NCBI GenBank assembly: GCA_050291935.1
Contig: JBNKKR010000018.1
Coordinates: 1 to 64,000 of the forward strand
Length of the DNA: 64,000 bases
DNA from: Desulfocapsa sp050291935
GTDB taxonomy: Bacteria; Desulfobacterota; Desulfobulbia; Desulfobulbales; Desulfocapsaceae
Direction of reading: 5' to 3'
The notes below the pieces were generated by a model. The model worked only from the letters and a program-made list of their open reading frames with translations, did no database searches and had not been told where the DNA came from. Positions within the stretch are counted from its first letter, which is position 1; each line of letters opens with the position of its first letter. Below, one piece after another: positions 17,612-23,821 of this stretch. The position numbers were made by a program, and so were the translations under genes.

Positions 17612-18068
17612 CGTCTTGCTTGACACAAATCTTCTTGTTCTGCTTGTGGTAGGTCTATGTGATAAAAAATTGATAGGCAAACATAAAAGAACAACATTGT
17701 TTACAATTGAAGATTTTGATTTATTGATAGATTCAATTGGAGGCTACGAAATTTTGTGGGTTACCTCTCACTGTCTTGCGGAAGTGTCCAACTTATTAAA
17801 ACAAACACATGAAAACAAGGCAAAAGAGTTACTGATTGTTTTAGATAAATTTGTCTCTGACAAAAAAGAATCACATATCCCGAAAGAGATTATATTTAAA
17901 AATAATTATTTCATGCGACTTGGTGTAGCTGACACAGGCATTGTTGTAAAATCAAAACGGGTTACTTGCGTATTTACGGTCGATTTTGATTTATATAATG
18001 AAATTTCACAACTAGGGAACAATGTCGTCAATTTCAACCATTTAAGAACAAGAATGCTATTGAAGTAG
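17604..18068 (+). CDS. PIN-domain protein, candidate ribonuclease toxin
   Basis: A 154-residue PIN-fold protein. The acidic metal-binding residues are all visible: Asp7 in VLLDTNLL, Glu60 in CLAEVSNLL, Asp110 in GVADTGIV and Asp127/129 in FTVDFDLY, followed by a NFNHLR end typical of the family. PIN proteins are Mg-dependent ribonucleases, often VapC-type toxins. It is longer than most VapCs (about 130) and is partnered by an unrelated 93-residue protein rather than a VapB. The base composition is AT-rich compared with the flanking housekeeping genes, suggesting transfer. Confidence 0.75.
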   Translation: MRSVLLDTNLLVLLVVGLCDKKLIGKHKRTTLFTIEDFDLLIDSIGGYEILWVTSHCLAEVSNLLKQTHENKAKELLIVLDKFVSDKKESHIPKEIIFKNNYFMRLGVADTGIVVKSKRVTCVFTVDFDLYNEISQLGNNVVNFNHLRTRMLLK

Positions 18069-18099
18069 TACTAAACAAGGGGAAAAAGGACGAAAAAGG

Positions 18100-18123
18100 A
18101 AAAAAGGAGACGGATTTATTTTC
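18100..18123 (+). repeat. GGAGACGGATTTATTTTC element, copy 1
   Basis: A purine run followed by GGAGACGGATTTATTTTC, found again in near-identical form at 19519 and 20679. It lies exactly at the left border of the Rhs remnant. Sequences like this occur dispersed in many proteobacteria and are associated, as far as I recall, with REP-associated transposases, but no transposase gene is present here. Confidence 0.55.
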
Positions 18124-18599
18124 CACGGGTACTATGTGCCTGGAAGTGGGCGATATGTCAGTGCTGATCCTATTAGGTCCCGTGCGGGCTTAATTTTTAT
18201 GCATATGTTGAAAATGATCCGGTGAATTGGGTCGATCCGTGGGGGCTTGCAGGAACAGGTGTCGGAGTTGGTATCAGCCCAATGCCGTCGCCTGCTGCTC
18301 ATCCTGTGTTTCAGCCAGGCACTTCCGAAAATGATGCTTTTGTAGATTCAGTTTATGATGCTTATGATTGGTTAGGAGATCATTATGATCCTGATAGCAT
18401 TCTAGGGACAGCTATAGAATATTGGAAAGATAAGTATAATGGCGTCTGTGAAATGTCTCGGCCTAATAGAAAAAAGCAGGGCCGAGAGCTTGATGAGAAA
18501 AAAAGAGCGAATGGCAATTGGGTGGACAACGGCAATAAGCGTAATGGCAGAACGCAAAAAAAACACACTCCAAGTAAAAAGCACAATGGCGGGAAATAG
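18112..18599 (+). pseudogene. Rhs repeat-associated core tip with variable C-terminal domain, frameshifted
   Basis: Reading from 18112 gives HGYYVPGSGRYVSADPI, the conserved C-terminal tip of Rhs/YD-repeat shells. One missing base near 18190 then shifts the frame, and the second frame continues NFYAYVENDPVNWVDPWGL, the hallmark end of the core. After that comes a unique ~110-residue tail with an acidic middle and a Lys/Arg/Asn-rich end (KKQGRELDEKKRANG ... HTPSKKH). The rest of the large Rhs gene is absent. This is therefore a displaced Rhs C-terminal cassette. The tail may still be translated from GTG 18222. Its toxic activity, if any, is not recognised. Confidence 0.75.
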
Positions 18600-18616
18600 C
18601 ATCATCACAAAGGAAT

Positions 18617-19066
18617 GTGGAGCACATGAGATCAGGCCTAAGAATTAATGCATCAAAAATTGATCCTGAAATAGGGAATGCATTTAAATATTTTGCTAAA
18701 TGGCTGCGCCAACATAATGATTTTCCAATACGTTTTCCAGTTTACCTTTCTCCCAAGGAAAAAGTAAAAGGAAAAGATGGAAAATATAAGGTGTCATATT
18801 TTTTTGCTCCATTTGATAACAGTGTAGAACCATATTTAAGTGTAGCAACTGGTGATTTCCAGGAGATGGTAAGAGATAGTGGAAAAGATAATGCTCTATT
18901 CAATTTGCTTTATTCTTTAGCTTTGGGGATTGTTCGATATCAAAAGTGGATTGAAGATAATTCTAAGGTTGATTTGTATGCCCCTGAAGATGATGCTACA
19001 AATCTGCTCTATGCATATATTGATCACTTGCAGAAGGGAGAAAACACAGAGTCGCATCCGGACTGA
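18617..19066 (+). CDS. putative immunity protein for the Rhs tail, metallopeptidase-like with lost active site
   Basis: A 149-residue acidic/neutral protein starting 17 bases after the Rhs tail, the usual place of a cognate immunity gene; GTG 18617 or ATG 18626 may be the start. The middle, FFAPFDNSVEPYLSVATGDF and then DNALFNLLYSLALGIVRYQKW, resembles small proteins in which the last part reads S-I-A-H-E-x-x-H-Y-x-Q-W, a zinc-peptidase HExxH. Here the His, Glu and His are replaced (LALGIVRY), so it would be catalytically dead. Both resemblance and immunity role are inferred; no search was possible. Confidence 0.55.
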   Translation: MEHMRSGLRINASKIDPEIGNAFKYFAKWLRQHNDFPIRFPVYLSPKEKVKGKDGKYKVSYFFAPFDNSVEPYLSVATGDFQEMVRDSGKDNALFNLLYSLALGIVRYQKWIEDNSKVDLYAPEDDATNLLYAYIDHLQKGENTESHPD

Positions 19067-19090
19067 CGGCAAGGGTCAAGAAAGAATAAA

Positions 19091-19130
19091 GGGGTCGCGT
19101 CTTTGCTTGACTCTTGCCAATAAGGGGTTA
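19091..19130 (+). repeat. GGGGTCGCGTCTTTGCTTGAC-type degenerate element
   Basis: The stretch AAAGGGGTCGCGTCTTTGC followed by TTGACTCTTGCC resembles another dispersed element that I associate with REP-transposase debris. It lies directly after the putative immunity gene and before a strong hairpin. The assignment rests on memory of similar sequences only. Confidence 0.3.
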
Positions 19131-19136
19131 ACCAGT

Positions 19137-19172
19137 TTCCGACTATCACTCAGATTCCGATGATAGTCGGAA
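19137..19172. repeat. 12-bp perfect inverted repeat
   Basis: TTCCGACTATCA (19137-19148) and TGATAGTCGGAA (19161-19172) are perfect inverted copies around a 12-base spacer; TTCTGACTATCACC at about 19186-19199 is a third, direct, imperfect copy. There is no T-run after the hairpin, so it is not a standard terminator. It may be a mobile-element end or repeat relic in the island. Confidence 0.6.
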
Positions 19173-19296
19173 GACTTACCTGTTCCTTCTGACTATCACC
19201 CCAAATTGCGGTGTTATACGACGGCGTAATTTGACGGGTGCCCGAATGAGAAATTCACCGGCTTCGTCCGGTGTAATGGCTGATTAGCTACTGCAT

Positions 19297-19456
19297 TTTA
19301 TTCATAATGGAACCGGCAACTGATGACAGTAATGGTGTCTTCTTCAATTTTATACACCAGCCGGCGTTCTTTGCTAATTCGTTTTGCCAGGCGTTTGTCC
19401 TTGTACAGAAACCACTCTAAGTCTTTCCATGCTGTTTGAGTAAAAAGAATTTTCAT
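19297..19456 (-). pseudogene. Txe/YoeB-type toxin remnant with internal deletion and frameshift
   Basis: The reverse strand starts MKILFTQTAWKDLEWF and continues into KERRLVYKIEEDTITVI, the two ends of a Txe/YoeB ribonuclease. The middle ~30 residues, including the GKPEPLK and WSRR segment, are missing. One extra base near 19320 then shifts the frame, so the conserved SCRFHY end appears only in a different frame. Normal length is about 84 residues. The toxin cannot be functional. Its ATG overlaps the antitoxin stop as ATGA. Confidence 0.8.
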
Positions 19457-19516
19457 AAGTCCTCGGTAGAGAACTCGATAAATTTGCCGTCTTTTGCTTC
19501 CTGTAAAGATTTTTCG
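19453..19516 (-). pseudogene. 3' end of an Axe/YefM antitoxin
   Basis: Directly upstream of the Txe remnant, in frame to its overlapping stop, lies KSLQEAKDGKFIEFSTEDL, the C-terminal tail expected of an Axe/YefM antitoxin. The reading frame is cut off where the GGGGACGGATTTATTTTC repeat begins, so the 5' part of the gene is gone. Confidence 0.6.
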
Positions 19517-19518
19517 GG

Positions 19519-19571
19519 AAAAAGGGGACGGATTTATTTTCAGCCGCCAAGCCCATAAAAGCCAATGACGA
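19519..19571 (+). repeat. 53-bp direct repeat, left copy
   Basis: This copy begins with a purine run and GGGGACGGATTTATTTTC, then CAGCCGCCAAGCCCATAAAA and GCCAATGACGA. It matches 20679-20730 with about 49 of 53 positions the same. The two direct copies bracket the YadA-like gene. Confidence 0.85.
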
Positions 19572-19583
19572 GTTTCTTAACCA

Positions 19584-20393
19584 TTACCACTGCCAATTAA
19601 AACCTCCCCCGACCACATTTGCGTGTCCCGCATGACTTAAACTGAGCTTAATTGTATATTGGTGCTGCTTACCAAAGTTAGAGCTATAACCAATAGCTTC
19701 CGCACTTTTTCCGCCCACTGTCGCGCCACCAACACTTAAGCCCGATCGGCCTTCTGTTGCCTGGGGAAGTTCAGCCACCGCGTATGCGGATAAGCTTAAG
19801 CCAAAAGCACGACCAACTTGGCGCTCAATATGCTGGATATCCTGTTGCATTTGAACGATTTCATCTCGGGTAGGGTTCTCTGGAAAGTTAGTTGGACGAA
19901 CTTCAACGGTCCCATAACTTGCAGGGTGGTCCTTGTGTTTTGTCTTTGTCTGTTTGGCGATCTCTTTATGAGAGGGAAGTGGTTTCTTTTCTACCTTATA
20001 ATGGGTAGTTGCCATATCGTGGGTGGGGTGACCAGGGCTATTTACTTTTTTCTGTCCCTGATCCGGCTGATCCGAACTACTTACTTGTTTCTGTCCTGCA
20101 CTTTTCCCTTTTTCCATTTTTGATGTTTTGACCTGTACTTTTGCCGCTGGATCATAATGGATCATGTTGCTGTCCGAAGAGACTTTTCCATCCTGGTCGA
20201 TAACGCCTGTTTTTCGAAGGATTTCCGCTTCATGATTCGTCAGTCGACGATTTTCATGATAGAGACCATTCTGCAATTGATGTCCGGTTGGCTCCCAAAC
20301 TGTATAGTCCGATAATCCCATGGGATCAGATATTTGGGCAACAGCCGGGAGGGAAATAAATGTTGTAAGCAGCAATGTCAACAGGATTTTCAT
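19584..20393 (-). CDS. short YadA-type trimeric autotransporter
   Basis: A 269-residue secreted protein. Residues 1-20 are a clear signal peptide (MKILLTLLLTTFISLPAVAQ). Residues ~20-170 are polar, Lys/Gln/Pro-rich and probably unstructured, with no head repeats. A helical neck (about 178-213) runs into the YadA anchor (about 190-269): AELPQATEGRSGLSVGGATVGG, then AEAIGYSSNFGKQHQYTIKLSLSHAG, ending FNWQW with the C-terminal aromatic needed for barrel insertion. Three copies would form one 12-stranded barrel. The ribosome site AGGAGG lies 5 bases before the ATG. It is far smaller than usual adhesins, so adhesion is doubtful. Confidence 0.8.
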   Translation of the reverse strand: MKILLTLLLTTFISLPAVAQISDPMGLSDYTVWEPTGHQLQNGLYHENRRLTNHEAEILRKTGVIDQDGKVSSDSNMIHYDPAAKVQVKTSKMEKGKSAGQKQVSSSDQPDQGQKKVNSPGHPTHDMATTHYKVEKKPLPSHKEIAKQTKTKHKDHPASYGTVEVRPTNFPENPTRDEIVQMQQDIQHIERQVGRAFGLSLSAYAVAELPQATEGRSGLSVGGATVGGKSAEAIGYSSNFGKQHQYTIKLSLSHAGHANVVGGGFNWQW

Positions 20394-20678
20394 ATCTTCC
20401 TCCTTTCCCTTTTGTGGTAAACTTTCCGAAATACCAATTTTTTAATATGCTATTGGCAAGTAGCAAAAACGTGGAGGGGCCTCTGTGGATATTGGGCCAT
20501 CGAACATGTGAAATCTAAACGGTGATACTTTAGCACCTCCAAGAAAAGTTAGAGTATTGTATCATGTCATGGTTTGTTTCCAAAATTTTTTTATACTTCC
20601 TTCTTCTTCATTAACGTCGGCCTATGGAAAACTGTCAGGGATAGAAACGTATCTCGAGATATGAAAGAGCCAGCTCAG
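20394..20678. other. intergenic region upstream of the YadA-type gene
   Basis: About 285 bases, part of a longer gap to 20732. It contains the strong AGGAGG ribosome site of the YadA-type gene and a possible reverse-strand promoter (TTGCCA, 17 bases, TGGTAT) near 20425-20455. No gene was found. Confidence 0.4.
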
Positions 20679-20730
20679 AAAAAGGGACAGATTTATTTTC
20701 AGCCATCAAGCCCATAAAAGCCAATGACGA
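20679..20730 (+). repeat. 53-bp direct repeat, right copy
   Basis: Near-identical to 19519-19571 in the same orientation, differing by one missing G and three substitutions. It is followed at once by CACCGGCTTGTCCGGTG, a hairpin also present at 19256-19273 (CACCGGCTTCGTCCGGTG). Confidence 0.85.
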
Positions 20731-20738
20731 CTTCACCG

Positions 20739-20924
20739 GCTTGTCCGGTGTGACAGTAGATTGGCATCGTCCGGTTGGGCCATGATATCAACACTATGTT
20801 TTTCTATCGTGGTGAGAATCGGCTTGAGGAGTGAAGGTTTTATTAGACCAGCCTCTTGCCAGTCTTTTATTTCGGCCTCTTTGGTTTTAAAATCAGTTGC
20901 CCGCCATATTGAAAAATACCGAAA
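20739..20924 (-). pseudogene. PemK/MazF-like toxin C-terminal remnant
   Basis: The reverse strand encodes TDFKTKEAEIKDWQEAGLIK followed by PSLLKPILTTIEKHSV, which resembles the C-terminal portion of MazF-type toxins (an AGLxKPSxxKPxxxTxE strand). The expected following LGxL segment is replaced by unrelated residues where the hairpin and 53-bp repeat begin, and the N-terminal half is missing. Probably non-functional. Resemblance judged by eye. Confidence 0.45.
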
Positions 20925-20955
20925 TTGACAAAATAGTATCAAGTTGGTACTATTT
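20925..20955 (+). promoter_or_regulatory. hicAB promoter with palindromic operator
   Basis: TTGACA at 20925-20930 and TACTAT at 20948-20953 are 17 bases apart, a near-consensus sigma-70 promoter. The perfect inverted repeat AAATAGTA (20931-20938) and TACTATTT (20948-20955) fills the spacer and covers the -10, an ideal place for autorepression by HicB. Transcription should start near the hicA ATG at 20960, predicting a leaderless mRNA. Confidence 0.8.
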
Positions 20956-20959
20956 GTAA

Positions 20960-21154
20960 ATGCCACCTAAAATTCGAGAACTTATAAAACAACTTGAAAA
21001 AGCAGGCTTTCAAAACCGAGGCGGGAGAGGAAGCCATCACAACTACATTCACCCGAAAGGTATAGCCATTACAATCTCTGGAAAACTTGGGGATGATGCT
21101 AAAAAATATCAGGAAAACCAGGTGGCTCGAAAAATTTTGGAGGCCAAAAAATGA
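20960..21154 (+). CDS. hicA: HicA-type mRNA interferase toxin
   Basis: HicA is a small double-stranded-RNA-binding-fold ribonuclease that cuts mRNA. The 64-residue protein has IRELIKQLEKAGF, the catalytic His region GGRGSHHNYIHP (His26/27) and ITISGKLGDDAK, all typical. The start is fixed by family alignment, yet the promoter leaves almost no leader. It overlaps hicB by 4 bases. The locus appears complete, unlike the other toxin loci of the island. Confidence 0.9.
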   Translation: MPPKIRELIKQLEKAGFQNRGGRGSHHNYIHPKGIAITISGKLGDDAKKYQENQVARKILEAKK

Positions 21155-21507
21155 AAGACAGAAACCAATATATTAAACTTGTTGAGTGGTCAGAAGAAGA
21201 CCAATGCTATATTGGCTCAATACCAGGCTGGATTGGCCAATGCTGTCATGGAGACGACGAAGAAAAAGTATACCATGAACTCTGCCAAATTGTAGGTGAA
21301 TGGATTGAAATTTACCAAAATGAAGGACTTAATTTGCCAACCTCTACCAACAAAAAATACTCCGGTAAATTTCAACTTAGGCTAGGAAGCGATTTACACA
21401 AAATTCTTTCTTTAAAAGCCATGGAAACCGGTGATAGCCTGAATAATTTTTGCATCAAGGCGCTCAAAGATTCTGTGAAACCTATTTTGCATCAAAAGGG
21501 CAAATAA
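21151..21507 (+). CDS. hicB: HicB-type antitoxin
   Basis: A 118-residue antitoxin: an N-terminal partly degraded RNase H-like HicB domain (YIKLVEWSEEDQCYIGSIPG, then HELCQIVGEWIEIYQNEG), followed by a ribbon-helix-helix C-terminus (GKFQLRLGSDLHKILSLKA, SLNNFCIKALKDSV) that should bind the palindrome in the hicA promoter. It sits behind hicA with ATGA overlap, the common toxin-first order. Confidence 0.88.
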   Translation: MKDRNQYIKLVEWSEEDQCYIGSIPGWIGQCCHGDDEEKVYHELCQIVGEWIEIYQNEGLNLPTSTNKKYSGKFQLRLGSDLHKILSLKAMETGDSLNNFCIKALKDSVKPILHQKGK

Positions 21508-21621
21508 ATAGTGTTGTATTGTGTGAGGAACGAACCACGATAACAGGGACGGTGACAATCTTCTTGGAAAAAGATGTAACGGCCACCGTTTTGTAGCTGA
21601 ATCAGCTCTTCCTGCTGGTCT

Positions 21622-22242
21622 CTATTTTTTGGGACTGGTCTTGATTTTGGGGATGGTTGCAAGTTCAATTTTTCCGGGTTTAACCAAAATAGTGTGGGGA
21701 TGGATGGTAATATGGAGGGTTTTTTCTCCAAGGTCTGCTGAGATCGGTTGCAGTTTGTTGAGTTCAAGTGGAAATTCTTGATTATTAAAGAGTTGGGCAA
21801 TAAGTGAGGCGGCCTCAGTTTTTGCCTGATCAGATGAATGCAGTTCTTTGATTGTCGGTTTGATAAAGAGAATTTGTTTTTTGGGGTCAAAACGGATCAC
21901 GGCGTCACAAAGAAAGGACATGGTAAGTGAGCCGATTTTCATACGGAGGTTATGACCAAGAAGGTTTGTAATCAGGTGGATGTCGTGGCCGGTGAGGGTG
22001 ACTTTTCCTGTGATTTTGTCTTGACCAAGTTGTACATTTTTAATGGCGTCCACGGATACGGAACCAAGAATTGCCTGGGATTTCAGAGGGATGTTGACGG
22101 GTAATGTTTTTTGGATCATCTCCTCTATTACTGTGTCCGGGAGCGTTATGGTGATAGCTTTTTGTGCTGCTGTTGCAAGAACAGGTGTTAAAAAGATTGT
22201 CCAACAGGACAGTAGTGCTAGTGCGTATCGTAAAATAAACAT
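21622..22242 (-). CDS. periplasmic protein resembling YceB/DUF1439
   Basis: Start chosen at ATG 22242 (206 residues) with AAGGAA upstream. Residues 1-25 form a signal peptide (MFILRYALALLSCW ... ATAA). The rest is strand-rich with repeated alternating hydrophobic positions (AITITLPDTVIEEMI, GKVTLTGHDIHLITNLLG, QILFIKPTIKELH, HTILVKPGKIEL). This order and the late VKPG segment resemble E. coli YceB, a LolA-like or lipid-binding periplasmic fold, though identity is low. It lies divergently from the helicase gene. Confidence 0.5.
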   Translation of the reverse strand: MFILRYALALLSCWTIFLTPVLATAAQKAITITLPDTVIEEMIQKTLPVNIPLKSQAILGSVSVDAIKNVQLGQDKITGKVTLTGHDIHLITNLLGHNLRMKIGSLTMSFLCDAVIRFDPKKQILFIKPTIKELHSSDQAKTEAASLIAQLFNNQEFPLELNKLQPISADLGEKTLHITIHPHTILVKPGKIELATIPKIKTSPKK

Positions 22243-22342
22243 GTAAGTTCCTTGCCAGAAGAAGTATATGGTAGTAACGAGTGCTCTTGTTTTTGAAGAG
22301 CCAATACATGGTGTTAGACTACTCAATTTTACCATTTATGTC

Positions 22343-23692
22343 ATGCCATCTCTTACCGTCGCGGCCGATTGCCTGCTAACCGATATCCCGTTTGGACTTG
22401 AAAAGGCCATCAAAGAGCGCCTTACCATTGATAACCCTAAGTATATTGCGGCAAAAAGATACGGACGCTGGATTGGTAAAGAGCTGAAACCAAAATTAAC
22501 CTATTTTACTCCAGTTCCTGGCGGACTGCGTTTTCCCAGGGGATTTGCCAACCAATCTGTGCTCTTATGCCGTGAGTATCTGAAAAAGACGCCAAAAATC
22601 AAGGATAAGCGCCTGGTGCTGGTAGAAGAGAATTTTGTTTTTAGCGGGACGCTTCGTCCCTATCAGCAAAAGGCACTGGATGCGACAAAAACACGTTCTT
22701 TTGGTGTTATTGAGGCGGGAACCGGAAGTGGAAAGACGGTGATGGCCCTTTCCATAGTGGCCGCACGTAAGCAACCGACCCTGGTGCTTGTGCATACAAA
22801 GGAGCTGCTCTACCAATGGCAACAGCGAATAGCTGAGTTTTTATCTTTTGAGGCAGGTCTTGTGGGTGATGGTCATTTTCATGTGGAGAAGATTACGGTG
22901 GCCATAGTGAATAGTGCCCGGAAAAGAATTGATGAGCTGGCTCCACAATTTGGACATCTTGTGGTTGACGAGTGCCACCGGGTTCCGGCCTCTTTATTTA
23001 CTGATGTGGTGAGTAACTTTGCCGGACAGTATCTCCTGGGGCTCTCTGCCACCGCATTTCGTAGTGATAAAGGGCTTACCCGGTTGATCTATTTTTATAT
23101 GGGAGATCCCATCCATAAGGTGGAACAGGAGGAACTACAGGAGAGTGGTGCTGTGGTAAAACCTCAGTTGATACGTGTCAAAACCTCTTTTTCTTACAAC
23201 TATTCCGGTGAATATCAGGCACTCATTGCCGCATTGACCAAAGATGAAAACAGAAATGGGCAGATTGTAAAGGATGTCCTGGCCGAATGCGCAAAAGGTG
23301 ATTCCGGGATTTGTCTTCTTGTTTCCGATCGTGTTGAGCATTGCCGGCAATTTGAAGAGAAATTGGCAGAACATGGTGTGAAGGTGCTATTGCTTACCGG
23401 ACAGACCTCTGCTGAGCAGCGAACATATATTGTTCAGCGGGTGCATGGGGGAGAGGTTCAGGTATTAGTCGCAACGCTTCAGCTTATTGGTGAAGGCTTT
23501 GATTGCCCCGGGCTCTCTACTTTATTTTTGACAACGCCCATAACCTTTGAAGGGCGGCTTTTACAAGTTCTGGGGAGGATTATGCGCCCTGCTACCGGAA
23601 AAAAGGCAAGGGTGTATGATTACGTAGATGAATCCATATCGGTGCTAAACCGCTCAGCAAATAGCAGGAAAAAAATTCTTAGGGCTCTTTGA
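22343..23692 (+). CDS. XPB/Ssl2-like superfamily 2 DNA helicase
   Basis: About 449 residues from ATG 22343. An N-terminal ~110-residue domain with SLTVAADCLLTDIP precedes the helicase core: PYQQKALD (Q-like), Walker A IEAGTGSGKTVMA, VHTKELLYQW, DEAH-type VVDECHRVPA, LGLSATAFRSDKG, LLVSDRVEHC, VLVATLQLIGEGFDCPGL and QVLGRIMRP (motif VI). Such bacterial proteins act in DNA repair or phage defence but the role is not known. No good ribosome site precedes the ATG. A terminator follows. Confidence 0.82.
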   Translation: MPSLTVAADCLLTDIPFGLEKAIKERLTIDNPKYIAAKRYGRWIGKELKPKLTYFTPVPGGLRFPRGFANQSVLLCREYLKKTPKIKDKRLVLVEENFVFSGTLRPYQQKALDATKTRSFGVIEAGTGSGKTVMALSIVAARKQPTLVLVHTKELLYQWQQRIAEFLSFEAGLVGDGHFHVEKITVAIVNSARKRIDELAPQFGHLVVDECHRVPASLFTDVVSNFAGQYLLGLSATAFRSDKGLTRLIYFYMGDPIHKVEQEELQESGAVVKPQLIRVKTSFSYNYSGEYQALIAALTKDENRNGQIVKDVLAECAKGDSGICLLVSDRVEHCRQFEEKLAEHGVKVLLLTGQTSAEQRTYIVQRVHGGEVQVLVATLQLIGEGFDCPGLSTLFLTTPITFEGRLLQVLGRIMRPATGKKARVYDYVDESISVLNRSANSRKKILRAL

Positions 23693-23767
23693 GCGAATTT
23701 GATTGGCAACTCCTCGTAATTTTGTTATTCTACATAGTTTTGTCGCCGTTGATATTGTACTTTTTTG

Positions 23768-23798
23768 AAGCATCCGCAGATGGTTGGGTGCTTTTTTT
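23768..23798 (+). terminator. rho-independent terminator after the helicase gene
   Basis: AAGCATCC and GGGTGCTT form a stem (one G-U pair) around a 10-base loop, followed directly by TTTTTTT. It lies between the helicase stop and the typA start. Confidence 0.8.
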
Positions 23799-23821
23799 AT
23801 TTTATATGAGGCAGCCAGTAG

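Noticed and set aside
19091..19172. Rho-independent terminator after the putative immunity gene
   Set aside because: The strong hairpin at 19137-19172 has no T-run after it.
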